A stretch of 64,000 nt of DNA, taken from NCBI GenBank assembly GCA_024803745.1, contig JANJXV010000020.1, positions 22,370,777 to 22,434,776 on the forward strand, read 5' to 3'. This stretch comes from Megascapheus bottae. Lineage: Eukaryota; Chordata; Mammalia; Rodentia; Geomyidae. The translations under genes and the position numbers were made by a program. This document shows positions 22,364 through 34,500 of the stretch, piece by piece (the stretch's first letter is position 1; each line of letters starts with the position of its first letter). The notes below the pieces were generated by a model, which was given only the letters and a program-made list of their open reading frames with translations, did no database searches and was not told where the DNA came from.

Positions 22364-23293
22364 TGTGTGTTGGTGCTAAATATGTACAGGAATTTTTGTC
22401 ATGTTCTAAAGGAAAAAAATTATCCACATAACATTTATATCATATTATCAATAGTCCAGAGGTAATTTACAGTTTTGGAGAAGATATATATGAAAACTGT
22501 TTACAAATACTCTGCCATTTTAAATAGAATAATTTGGCATTTACAGATTTTATTATCTGTGGAAAAGGGGACCTGTAAATAATCTTTTAAGGCAACCAAG
22601 GAATAACTATATTATTTTTAAACTCTCCTGGTTTATTGTAAATGTAGGACTACAATTCTTTGAATTGGGAATGTGGGGAAATAATTTTAATAAGTGATTC
22701 TCACATTAAATCTTATTGAAACCAATATCTTTCGGTTGGGCTTATTCCTACACATAACAACTACTGATTTTTATTACCAGGCATGAATCTATTATTTTAC
22801 TGGCATATGGACAGCAAATTTATGAAGTATGTGAGGTATGTGATATTTTCAAATAAAAAGCATTTGATGCTATTTTCATTGGGAAGACATATTTCTGAAC
22901 AGAATATATTAAACTAGTATTGCTAACTTAAAGTTAGAATGTCTAAGATAACAAGAAGAGGGGTAGGTAAAGATTGTGGGAAGTAGGATCCCGTAGGCCC
23001 AGTAGTCTCTCAAAGGCTCTCATTGTTGTCATATTCTACTTGTATATCTTGGAATCTGACACTTCCATGACCTCTAGTGGCCAATACTCAACGCTGCAAA
23101 CTCATTTCCGTGCAATTTACCCAAAGCACTATAAATTCTTTCTCTAAGCATCCAAACAGCGACAGTAAATGAAGACACTGAAAATAATTCCCTACATTTT
23201 TACAGGTAGATATAAACACTCCCTTCAAGTCTACATACCTATACCTATGCAGACACATGTTTTGCTATACCAAATAATAATGCATCTATACGC
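22364..23293. other. Intergenic, no feature recognised
   Basis: AT-rich, with no assignable repeat or gene. Confidence 0.45.
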
Positions 23294-23470
23294 CAGTCCA
23301 TTTTCTGTTGCTGTAATGAAAACCACTGAGTAACTTATGAGGAATAAAGGTATATTTGGCTCATCCTTTTGGAGGCTGGGAGACTCATAGTCAAGGGGCT
23401 GCATCTACTTAAGGGCCTTTTGCAGAGTTCTGAGGATTAGGGCATTGTATGATAAAAAAGGAACATAAGT
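23294..23470. repeat. Unassigned old interspersed repeat
   Basis: 'ttctgttgctgtaatgaaaa' followed by 'tttggctcat' and 'ggaggctggga' is an order seen in an old mammalian repeat. It resembles 21,605-21,700. Family uncertain. Confidence 0.4.
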
Positions 23471-23476
23471 CATTGG

Positions 23477-23590
23477 GGACTAGTGAGTCATGTTTGTAAT
23501 CCTTGTTACTTGGAGGCAGAGACCAGGAGTATTATAAAGGACATCCTGCCCATAAATTCAAGACCCCATCTTGAACAAAGTAGAATTTTG
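23477..23590 (+). mobile_element. B1-like monomer, degenerate
   Basis: 'tttgtaatccttgttacttg', 'ggaggcagagaccaggag' and 'caagaccccatcttgaac' read as a plain B1-like unit without the Geo-type right half. Confidence 0.55.
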
Positions 23591-26208
23591 TTGGGTGTCA
23601 AACCATAGCATTTATCACTTCAGGAAACATGGCAACTCGTGAAAATTTTAACTGTTAACCCCCAAAGCTGATCAAATGTAATGTCTATTATTACAAACTA
23701 AAAATATCTACTTGGCCTGGGTTGATTAGACTTGAATTAGCATGCATTCTATAAAATCTAGGCTCTTAAATGCGAATCCATGATCTATTACATGATTTTT
23801 TTCTCATGTTGCTGCAGCATTTGTGATAAATCAATAAGAAAATGAGCAGAAAGAGTGCTCCCATTATGAAGTCAACTGCAGCACACAGCAAATGGAGAAG
23901 AAACTAATACTTCGCTATGTGAGAGAGCCTCAAGACACTTCATTTATTTCCAGTCCCCCATATTATTGAAACTTTAGAAACATTGTCATTAAAACTTATA
24001 CCTGACTTTCCCCTCAGCAGATAAAATGCTTTAAAAACACAGAAAGACTAACTTATAGTATAAGCTTAGTCATACTGGGAGGGAGACATTTCCTACTAAC
24101 TTTGGGTTTGAGAGTTCTGGGGTCTGTGAGTTAATTAACAACAGAGATAGTAATACAAGTGTTTTATTCATGCATGAGGGAGGGTCCTGTAAAGGAGTAG
24201 TTCCTGGAAGGGTCAGAAGGGAATGGTTTCCAGTTAGGGCCTCGGAGAGAAAGCAAGAATGCTTCTGATAATGTTTGTTCATAAAACTTTTTGGAAAATC
24301 AGTTTTAAATGTCAGTTACCTCCCTTCCAGGAAACTCCCTCAGGAATTTATATAGAAAAAGAAAAAGAAAACATCTCTCGAATCCCTCTGCTTTTAGTCA
24401 GATGAAGCTTGTTCAAGTGTTTTGGTTTAAAATAATCCTAATGTATTTCACATGAAGATTCGCATTGAGCTGGGTTACTTGTAAAGTAGGAATAAAAAAA
24501 ATGATAGAAGTTGGAATGCAAGAGATTTGCAAAAAAGAAAAAAAGACCATAGAGTATCACAAAAGGAATAATCTCAGCAGTCAGCACACCCTAGGACACA
24601 ATTTGGGGGCACAACTGAAGTTAATCTGTAACATGATGACTTTTCTTCCAAATTGTGAGTCCACGTGCTAGACCCTTGCTTCACTGTTGTGGAAATGTCT
24701 ACAATTGCTATCTCTAGATCATAAGCTTCCCAGACTTAGAAAAGGGGATCACCGGTTGATCGTCTGTGTTGTATTGTCAGGTACATCTCGGGGATCTTAC
24801 TGTATGGAACTTTTTTTGTAATTTGTATTGCCTAGGATTCAGGATAAAATGCTTGGTGAGAGAAGACACACCATGCCCAACCCCACATCATTCTAATCAG
24901 TCAGGTGGAAACATTTCACATGCCTCACTGTCACCTATAATGAAACCAGTGCTGTTGATAAAGGGAAATTGGAAGAACCTGACCCTTACAGGTTAAGGTC
25001 TTGTGAGAAGTTAGGTTGGCACCTGCACATACTCTTGAAACATGTCTCTGTTGGACTGTAAGAGCAAGACAGATCACAAAATGCCTGATTCAGAAAGTTT
25101 TCAGTTTGATCTCTGTGACTATAGAAACATATATCATGGCTAGGTTAGACCAAAATTTTTCACCCATTCTCTGGTAGTCATCGGTGTTGAGTAAGCCAAT
25201 CAGAGGAACAGCTTGGCTCTTCCTATTTCACTCTGGGGTAAGACTGACCTTTTGTTTCCACTGAGGATTCTACTGCAGGAGATAGGGTGACTTGTCTTCC
25301 TGTTTACAAATCCATTGTTTGGAATGGTCTATCAGCTATCTGCATTGGTGGGGACAAAACTAGCTCAGGTTCTTGCTTCATCTTCAGGTTAACTTATGAC
25401 TAGTCTAATTAGTTAAAGCCAGAGTTTAGAAAATGGTACAGCGAGTGTTTGATCGGTACTAGAATTGTGAAGAGTCTGCTTTAGTTAAAGGAAAACAGTT
25501 CTCCATCGGAGAGTATGATGAAGAAATAGAGGGGGGAAATCAGATAGATTAAAATAAGCAACCTCCAGTCTCTCTTTCTATGAAGGAGAAAGGAAGAGTT
25601 TTAATAAAATATCTACATAAAAGGATTTTATTCAGGGAACAAAGTAAAAATTCAAGAAAAGATAGCTTGGAGACAAAGCTATGAAACTGAGACCTTTTAA
25701 GTCAAACTGTCTTGCTTAGGGTGTCATGTGTTTCTGGAGATTGAGTTGGAAAACCAAACTGCAGTCAGCCATAGGCCTGGTCTTCTAATTGTCACAGTCG
25801 TGATGACTTGGGTCTGGATTGCCACAGCTTCTGTGAATCTAGAAGGCCCTTTATTTTGATGATAGTGAAGCTGGTTAAAAGTGCTTCGCGGGGCAAATGA
25901 GAGCAAGAGTGCATGTTCTGAAAACTTTGATGTGTACTCACTCTGCTGGCCAAAAGCAAGGCAGGGCTTGTCACTTGATAAAGGTCATTTTTTTTTTTAA
26001 CTTCTAATCACACTATAGAATTATTCACTCCAGTCTCCACAGTACTCAAGACAGGGACAAAAAGTTTATCTATGCTGTTGGGCAAAATGAGCCAATCCAT
26101 GTCTACTCTCTGAGGTACTCAGGCCTTCATGAGGGCTAAAAATAATGCTCCCAGTCATCCCAGCCCCCTTCCCTGGTTTATCTATTCCCAGTTCTTTTTT
26201 CAAAATGC
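23591..26208. other. Intergenic, possible eroded LTR pieces, otherwise unassigned
   Basis: Antisense AATAAA-type motifs near 24,160 ('gttttattcatgc') and 25,628 ('ttttattcag') are LTR-like, but I found no paired duplications or ends. No gene seen. Confidence 0.35.
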
Positions 26209-26343
26209 TGCCAGGCGCAGTGGCTCATGCCTGTAATGCCACTTACAGGAGACAGAGATTGTAAGGATAACAGTTTAAGGAGAAAAAGTTAAGGAGACAT
26301 TCTCTCCCCCCATCTCAAAAAACAAAAAAACAAAAAAAAAAAA
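26209..26343 (+). mobile_element. B1-like monomer with A-tail
   Basis: 'gccaggcgcagtggctcatg' is a clear 7SL-type start, followed by a short body and a broken A-tail. Confidence 0.75.
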
Positions 26344-26545
26344 GACAGTAGCTTATACCTGTAGTCCGAGCTGTTCAGGAGGCCAAGTGTGAAGCCAAAG
26401 CAAAATTGCAAGACCCTACACATTGAAAGTAGCTAAACGCAAAGGGGAGAAGGCACTGGAGATGTGGCTCAAGTGCTGGATTATACCAATAAACATCAGA
26501 CCTGGAATTCAGACCCTAGTACCACTAAAAGTAAAACAAAATAAG
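26344..26545 (+). mobile_element. B1 plus ID-like SINE, old
   Basis: 'agcttatacctgtagtccga' head, then 'ggagatgtggctcaagtgct' and 'cagaccctagtaccac', an ID-like second half distinct from the Geo-type monomer. Confidence 0.6.
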
Positions 26546-26559
26546 CTAGGGCATATTTC

Positions 26560-27110
26560 CACACCTCGTTTGCCCTGAGGATTGAGGACAGTGCTCATGT
26601 TAACAAAAGTATGATATGTGCAGGGGAAGACTCCAATGGTTTTGCTCCTTTGAAGAACTTAAATGGAGGGGATGGGTGGGTTGGAAGAGTCTTGGAGAAT
26701 GCTGAAAAGGGCAGCAATGATCAAGGTGCTCTGTGCTCACAAACTCACATGTTCAATTGATACTCCCTTGTACAACTATTTAAGGATTTTTTAAAATAAC
26801 CTTTAGTAACTCTAGCTTCCCTGTAAGCAAATGACTTATTTCTGCTTTATAAGTGACTTCTTTGGTCCAAGTCAATCAAATAAAGGAAGGTCATATGCTA
26901 CAACATGACTAATGCTAAGTGAAATGAGCTAGTCGAAAGATACTTGCTATGATTTCATATGCATGAGGTATATTAAGTAGTTGAATTTATAAAACCATAT
27001 CAGATGGTAATTACCTGAAATGTGACCATGAAAGAGGGGCTGTTTTGTTTTGCAAAATAACTAAGTTCTGGAGATATGACTATGGAATTATAAAATTGAT
27101 AAAGACAGTT
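26560..27110 (+). mobile_element. Eroded LINE-1 ORF2/3'UTR pieces
   Basis: 'atgctaagtgaaatgagcta' is a degenerate LINE-1 ORF2 end. 'actcccttgtacaac' matches 3'UTR sequence. Confidence 0.5.
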
Positions 27111-27529
27111 AATTTTGCCAACCTGTGACCTTGCCTAACCTCCTGCATGGCACAGCCACTAGCTCAGTCACCTCTGGAGCACACTGAGTTGCAGCCCCTC
27201 AAGCCAACCTTTCTCTCACCTGTGTCTTCGGGAATCCAGGTAAAATAAACCTCCTGGCTTCAGACTCCAACCATGGCACAGAGCTGCTCTGGAGAGCCCT
27301 GGTGAGCTTCCTCCAAGCATGTAAGAGAAGAAGAGTGTTGACCCCTGTCACCAATTCAGCCAATCTGACACAGAAAAAGATTTCACTTCCTTCAGTGCCT
27401 TCTTGGGAAAGTATAAAACATAGGAAGAATGAGAAAGCCAATACAGCCATACCAGTTAGCCAAAATGAACCGTGGCTTCAGTGCAATATTTAAATTCTTC
27501 CACTGGGAAGTGAATGGGCAGAACCCAAC

Positions 27530-27914
27530 TGTTAGGTTTAAATTAAGTTAGGCCAATGAGAAGAGAACACCACGTGGTATCCAAGCAGGAAAGAAAAGTT
27601 TTATTCCAACTACTGATCTCAAGCTCGGTAGAAGAGGTGGGAGGTGTGGCCAGGTGTGGGGGTTGTGGCTACACTGACCAAGCCCGATCCCCCCATGGTC
27701 TGAGGGAGGAGATCCAGGATGAGACATCAGAGAAGGGGAGGCAAGGGCCTCCAGGTGTGCAGTTACCCAGGTAACTCCATGCCCAGAGCGCCAGAGAGGC
27801 CTTCCTGGGGCAGGCCTTGCATCACCACGGGCAGGTCAGCGACCAGGCTTATGCACTCAACTCCTTCTCCTTCTGCTAATTTCCCCAAGCGGATTCAAAC
27901 TTAGAGTAAGTACA
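27530..27914 (-). mobile_element. Probable solo LTR on the minus strand
   Basis: On the minus strand it reads 'gagcttgagatcagtagttg' then AATAAA (27,605-27,600) and 'acttttctttcctgcttgg', a typical R/U5 order, ending ...CTAACA at 27,530. No convincing target duplication was found and the 5' boundary is a guess. It lies just downstream of the PIKFYVE poly(A) signals. Confidence 0.42.
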
Positions 27915-27920
27915 CTCCAG

Positions 27921-27943
27921 TTTATTCTTAAGATCTCTTTATT
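27921..27943 (-). terminator. PIKFYVE: Two polyadenylation signals, PIKFYVE 3' end
   Basis: AATAAA at 27,943-27,938 and again at 27,926-27,921 on the minus strand, 17 nt apart. They are the leftmost signals before repeat-derived DNA begins. Confidence 0.55.
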
Positions 27944-28365
27944 TACAGGTACATGTCTTTAAAGGTCAAGGTAGTTATCTTTTAAATAATATGTCAATTA
28001 TATAAAACAGCTAAAACCAAAGTAGAGACATATATACATTATAATACATTAAGCACTTTTAATATTGTTAATGGAGGTTTGTCATATTAACAGACTTACG
28101 ATTTACAATGTTATTTTCTAGTTTGAAAATTCAACCTGTCAAAAGACATCATAATGTACATTTTTTACAAAACACAGCAGTATTAATAAAACCGCTTATG
28201 ATTGTAATCTTCATTTTTGTCTATAATACACTGCACCCGTGTTACAAAGACAAACACAAAAAGGCATTGCACTAGATGGCTGAATACTGAATAAGTCAGT
28301 GTGTCAACACTTCAGGAAGAATGGCCTCCTCAGTATCCCTATCTGGCTCATTCACGCTCACTTTC

Positions 28366-28563
28366 TTTTTTTTTTTTTTGCCAGTCCTGGGCTTGAGCTC
28401 AGGGCCTGAGCACTGTCCTTGGACTTTCTCAAGGCTAGAGCTCTACCACTTGAGCCTCAGCACCACTTCTGGCTTTTTTCTATGTATGTGGTACCGAGGA
28501 ATCGAACCCGGGTCTTCATGCATGCTAGGCAAGCACTTTAACCACTAGGCCAAACTCACGGCC
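28366..28563 (-). mobile_element. Dimeric SINE, IDL-Geo-like, in the PIKFYVE 3'UTR
   Basis: It is in the sense orientation of the transcript. Target duplication CACNCTCACTTTC (28,353-28,365 and 28,565-28,577, one mismatch). Confidence 0.94.
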
Positions 28564-30098
28564 TCACACTCACTTTCATTCTTCAAGCTCACCCTACTTT
28601 CTACAGGTAGATTATTTTCCTTGGCAGTCTGAAACAAGCCCCCTGCTACTGGGGAAAATTCCAAAATGCTGACTGCTACAAGGCTATTATTATTTCAAAA
28701 GTTGATGCAATATGACCAGCCCAACTATTTATAATACCCAATAAAAGCCAAAGCTAGGAAACCACTCCTGAATTGCAAGGGAAAATTTATAAACCTTCTG
28801 TAGGAAAGTTTGAACACCTATAAAGTTCTCAAGACTACAAAAATGGGTTTGAACAGCTTTTTCTACCCTTTTTCCTTAAGCTCAAATAAGGTAAACCATT
28901 TCTGTATTTTAGTTAAGTTTTGATGGCATCAAAAAGTTTCACATTTATAAATAAAACTTTCATACAAAGCATGGTGGCATAGTTTTCTCATGCTACTATC
29001 AATTATTTTCAGAATTGATCTTGAAGGAAGGATTTCTAACTACAGATTTTTTTTCCTCATTCTTAACTTTTCAGCATTAATATTCTCTAGGCATTGAAAG
29101 GGAGCTCAAAAAATGAAAATCATTGTTCAGTGCTTAAACTGAACAGCAGTTTTGAAGCATCTTATGTCTGTTATCATGGTCTAAACAAGCAATGGGGTGG
29201 GGGAGCCAAGCATATGTTGTGCCACTCAAAACACATAGTTGAACTGTGAGTTTCCCCTTCATAATACAGGCCCAGATGATAATTAAAGTAGAATGTTTAG
29301 CCATAGGCTGCAATATTCTACGTTGTTTTCCAAGTCATGAGCAAGGAAAAGAAACTTGACATGCTACATCATCGTCAGGAGCTATTTCTATGAAACATTC
29401 TAGCTATGCACATGGTATTGGAATGAAAACAAAGACACAACCTGTTACAGATAGGGGAAGACATTTTCCAGATTCTACAGAGTAAGTAATCCCGCAAGTG
29501 TCCTGGCAGGGAAAAAAAGAACGAAGGCAAAACAGTGCTGGCATCTCCAGTCTGATACAAAAATCTTTTGTTTCTAGACACATGAAAAGCTAACCAAGTT
29601 CCATCCATCTTTTACCTCTGTACAATGAATTTACTTGTCACTGATATCAAAACTAAAATCATCCGTGTTTTATAGATCTTCAAAGGCACATATACAAGTT
29701 TAAAAACAGTGAGGGGCTTATTGTCAGATCTGTCATAAGCCCATGGTCAACTTGCTTCCAAATTCAAAATTAACCACATTTTTAATAAGCACTAAATACC
29801 AAACTACTGTCTTCATTCTCTCTAAAGCACACCTTTCAAAATGTTCTTACTTCACATGCTTTCATATAATCTCTAAGTGGATACATTCAGCTTTCTTTCC
29901 TTTTTGTTTTTTTCTTTGACTATTAATGTGCTCTTTTAGGAAGTCTAAAAATAGTGGAATCCTTAAACCTTTACAAATCTCCAAGTTATCCTTGCTAGAA
30001 AAAGAAACCAAGAAAAAATATTGTGGCTTATAGTAGGTCCTCTAAGTTCAGTATTTCTGATCCCCTTTTTTTAAAACAAACAAAATTGCTGGCTATTG

Positions 30099-30328
30099 CC
30101 AGACACTGGTGGTTCATGCCTGTAATCCTAAACTACTCAAGAGGCTAAGACTTGAGGATTGCAGTTCAAAACCAGCAGGGACTAGAAAGTCTATGAGACT
30201 ATCCCCAATTAACCATCAAAAAGCAGGAAGTGGAGCTGTGGCTCAAGGGGCAGAGTGCTAGCCTTGGGCAGAAAGAGTTCAGGGACAGTGCCCAGGCTCA
30301 AAGTTCAAATTCCAGGACCAACACACAC
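30099..30328 (+). mobile_element. B1-headed SINE in the PIKFYVE 3'UTR, antisense
   Basis: Head 'ttcatgcctgtaatcc' and right monomer GTGGCTCAAGGGGCAGAG. It is followed by a GA-rich tract to about 30,396. Confidence 0.9.
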
Positions 30329-31422
30329 AGAAAGAGGGCAGGAAGGAAGAAAAGGAGAGGCGGGGGAGGAAAGGAGAGAGGGAGAAAGCAAGCAAGCAGT
30401 TCCTAAGAATAACTATCTACTGGAATTTCTGAGTAGCAGAACCAGTGAATGTATAGAAAATTAAAAAGTAGTTAGGTCCACAGACAAGACTTTAACTTTA
30501 GACATCACTTAAATTGCTGGTTGTGTTGAAAGATACTTTACTATGGTAAAAGCAACTGTTTCCTTCTCACCCAATTTCCTGAATTGGGGCTAACTGATTT
30601 TTTTTGACATTTTAAAAAATCCTTTATTAACAATTCTTCCTTTAGGGATTCAGTAATCTAAAAACTAAGCACTTGCAAGTAAATGCAATTTAACATATTA
30701 CACAAAATAAGCTTTTAACAACAAGCTTTTAAGAATTATTCCAAAATAAAGAGGATGTAAACTTTACTCTCATCACCTACTAAGAAGATGGAATTTTAAT
30801 ACACCACATACACTTGAAGCTGAGAAATTCAGAACATGGCAGGATTCTCAATTTAAGCCAAATTCCTCAATAAAAACCAAGGCTATCCTGCTTAGCTGCC
30901 CATTAACAAATGAAACAGTTATTTTTTTAACGTTTTTAGAACTCCTAATAATATATAATATTAAATTATTTCATATGAAACACAACAAATTCAATAGTGC
31001 TGCAAATAATTTCTAGGGAAAGAATGTGTGAAATATGAGAATTACAAGGACAGTCACAACCTATTTAAGATAGTGTCTGCTTCTTCAGACAATTCCATTA
31101 GCAAATTACAAGAACTCAGTTTTTCATTCTATCTACTTGTCTCTAATCTTTGCCATTTGAAATGGATCTGGATTTAGTTTAAGTGGGAATATGGCATACA
31201 ACTTCCAAATCGACAGACAGTTTAATTCAAAAGTGTCAAAAAACAAAGTACACATTAACGGGAGTTTTTCCCTTCTATTATAAACATTCTAAAGACTCAT
31301 GAAACTGAAGGGTCTTTGTATCCAAAGGTGAATGTAATGGAGAAACAAAGCACATCACAAGTTTGGTCTCTGGCTCCTGTCGCCTTTCCTTCACAGTCAT
31401 CTTTTAAATGAGGTGCTGGATT

Positions 31423-31538
31423 TTAGCAATTCAGATCCAGCCCTGTCCAGTGGTCTGGTACCATGAGAAAATATTTGTCCATTGCTTCACAAAACCTAGT
31501 CCTGTACAGCTCTGGAGAGACTACGGTGGGCATTTTAC
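31423..31538 (-). CDS. PIKFYVE: PIKFYVE terminal coding exon and stop
   Basis: Encodes [20 protein letters not shown], then [17 protein letters not shown] and TAA. Acceptor CTTAG; 116 nt coding. Confidence 0.97.
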
Positions 31539-34500
31539 CTAAGATTATGAAAGACAAAGGAGAAAGACAAAGTTACACACTTATATAACTGATTGGGCAA
31601 ATGCCAATCACCTATGCTTTTTACAGAAATATGCCATACACCACAGCATTCTGTGAAAGAAGATGGGGCTATGTGCTGTGCTACCTGCCACGAGGTAGGC
31701 TCCTTCCTTAGGTCAGTTTCCTTTTTAAGAGATAAACTCTCACCTAGAGGCATCTAAATGCACAAATGAGGCTAACATCAATTTAAGAACTTAAAGATAA
31801 CTAGTGTTAATCAAAAACGAACTCTTATTCAAAGCCTCTGGCTAAAAACAAAAACAAAACCCCTTGCATTTTAACACAAATTTCAACCCAGTATTTTCCC
31901 ACTTACATAATCCCTGTTATTATCTACTTATATTGGAAATGATAAATTACCACATAATTTTTTTTTTTTTTTTGGTCAGTTGTGGGCCTTGAACTCTGTC
32001 TGGGCCTGGGCGTTGTCCTTGAGCTCTTCAGCTCGAGGCCAGTACTCCACAGTTTGAGCCACAGTGCCACTTCCGGTTTTCTGGCAGTTTAATTGGAGAT
32101 AAGAGTCTCATGGACTTTCATGCCTGGGCTGGCTTTGAAATGCAATCCTAAAATCTCAGCCTCCTGAGTAGCTAGGATTACAAGCATGAGCCACTGGCAC
32201 CCAGCTAAATACACATTCTTTTTTTTTTTTTTTTGCCAGTCCTGGGCTTGAGCTCAGGGCCTGAGCATTGTCCTTGGACTTTCTCAAGGCTAGAGCTCTA
32301 CCACTTGAGCCTCAGCACCATTTCTGGCTTTTTTCTATGTATGTGGTAGCCAGGAATCGAACCCGGGTCTTCATGCATGCTAGGCAAGCACGCTACCACT
32401 AGGCCAAACTCTCTGCCCTAAATACACAATTTTTAATTAAAAAAAGAATTAGCAACAGCTTTTTAAGTAATAACTGATAAAGAAAACACAGGAGCAGATT
32501 AAAGAGTAAAGAAGACAAAAGTTTGCTCACCTTGTCCACCTAAAATTCCTGTTGATTTCACAACCATCTCAAGCTTTTTATCCCATGTAAATGTTCTAAT
32601 ATAATCTAAGAGTAGAAAGAGATAGGTAAAATGAGCAACAGGTTTTGTGAATAAACATAAATAACCACAGCTGTGACTATTATTACTACTTCTATGAGAA
32701 TGAACTTTATTAAGTGCTGACACTATGCCTAGTACTGTTCTGTTTTCCCCACATCAATTTGTTTAATCCTCACAATAATGAACCAGGACCTCCTTTAAAA
32801 ATACGTATATTAATTTTCTAAATATTCATATTAAGTACCTTCATATTTAATGTAGATAGTAAAAATGGAAATAAACTGGACAGCATGGGCTAGGGTGAAA
32901 AATCATTATTTTTGAAATCTAAAATTAAAGTTTGTGCAAATATTCAGTAAGCTACAACTATACTGGGTCCAGATTCAAAAAATACCTATGATTTTTATTC
33001 CACCTTCAACAGTTTGTTGTGTATGAATAATGTATTTCTATTGACTTACCTATAATCCCAACTACCAGCTCATTGCTTGTATCATCTCGCCCAACCAGCA
33101 GAGAATAATCTATAATGAGGTGAGTAGAAAGGAAATGAGAGTCGCTGTGGATAGAAGTTCTCAGCACAGCTTTGGAATGAGAACGGATATACAGAGGGTT
33201 GTCCCGAACCATCTTCAGGAGATTTTCATCCAGCAGGACCACATCACAACTCTCTTTCCCAGTGTCCGTTTTTACATTTCGATTCCTAAGTGAACCCTTC
33301 AAATCAAAAACCTAGCAGAAAGAAAATTGTCACTTTATGTGCAGTGTTGCAATGCTTAACTAATGCAATTAAACTAAAAAGGCAGAAACACTACTTGTAG
33401 TCACTACATATATATATATATATATATACATACTTTTAAATTTCTTTACAAAATTTAATAGTAACTTTTATAATTTGTCGTTAAATTCACAGTAATATTT
33501 AATTACATGACACATAAAAAACGGAGTGATATATAACTGTGTCATATGAAATTACCAGGTACTGAATTACTTAAACAGCTTGGAAATAATCTGCTACATT
33601 TAAGATATATGACAAGTAACTCCAAAAAAAAAAATAATACCTGATCATAAAGCAGTAAAAAGCAAGAGACACAAATAATCTCAGAAAATTTTCACATCAA
33701 AACCTCTGTACAATTACTTATGGCAAAGTAGAAGGAACAGCATGAGTTTAGGAATATTCAAGTGACAGGAAAAAGAAGATACTCAAAGGTGAAAGTCTAA
33801 ACAATGTTCTGTAGACCAGTGCTGCTTGACTGTTTCTGGCTAATAATGACACTGAGGAGCAAGGATGTAAATCAACTAGGTCATAAAATACTCTTCTTAT
33901 ACAAAAATACACAAAATGAAGAAAGCAATAACTGGGTTATAGTCAGACACGAGCTCCCTATTTTTACCCTGGAGACAGCGTGAGGACAGCACTCTATAAA
34001 GAACACTGCTGTAGCTCTAGACAAACCCGAAATCTAAAAGCAGCAAAGTGACTTTGATAAAACACCTAATTTCTCTAAGAGTCTTTAAAACTGACATGGC
34101 AAATGTAGATCTCTTTCTTATTCTAGCAATTATGTGACCTGTTTTGGGAACAGGTCACAGATAACCATTTTTCTTTAGACTTTCTTCCCATTTTAAAAGT
34201 TCTATTGTGCCTATTAACCAAAACTAAATATTTACTATTAAATAGGGTCATAGTTGAATTCATTATATTTACCAACCAGAAATACAAAGTGCTTCACATG
34301 ATATAGTATCTTACCTGGGCCATCTTTCTTCCATAGAAAAGATTTTCCATAACAAGAAGGTCTAACTTCTTCTCAGTATTGTTCTGGGAGTTCTTATAAC
34401 CAATTCTGTAAACTCCAAGAATTTTGGCCAGAGCAGTAGGCCTCTATTCAAAAACACAAAAAACAAAGATGAAAGCAAACACTTAAGCCATAAAGGATTA

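Larger units (their letters stand above)
27905..31422 (-). other. PIKFYVE: PIKFYVE 3' untranslated region
   Basis: Continuous with the terminal coding exon (TAA at 31,425-31,423). It is mostly unique AT-rich sequence with only two SINE insertions. Two AATAAA hexamers lie on the minus strand at 27,943-27,938 and 27,926-27,921, and cleavage is expected a little left of them. The length, about 3.1 kb without the SINEs, is in the range I expect for PIKFYVE. The 3' end is inferred. Confidence 0.6.

Noticed and set aside
28321..28548. 75-codon frame in the PIKFYVE 3'UTR, and similar frames with [15 protein letters not shown] or FFFCQSWAL at many places
   Set aside because: These are translations of the SINE in antisense; the same peptide recurs at every copy.
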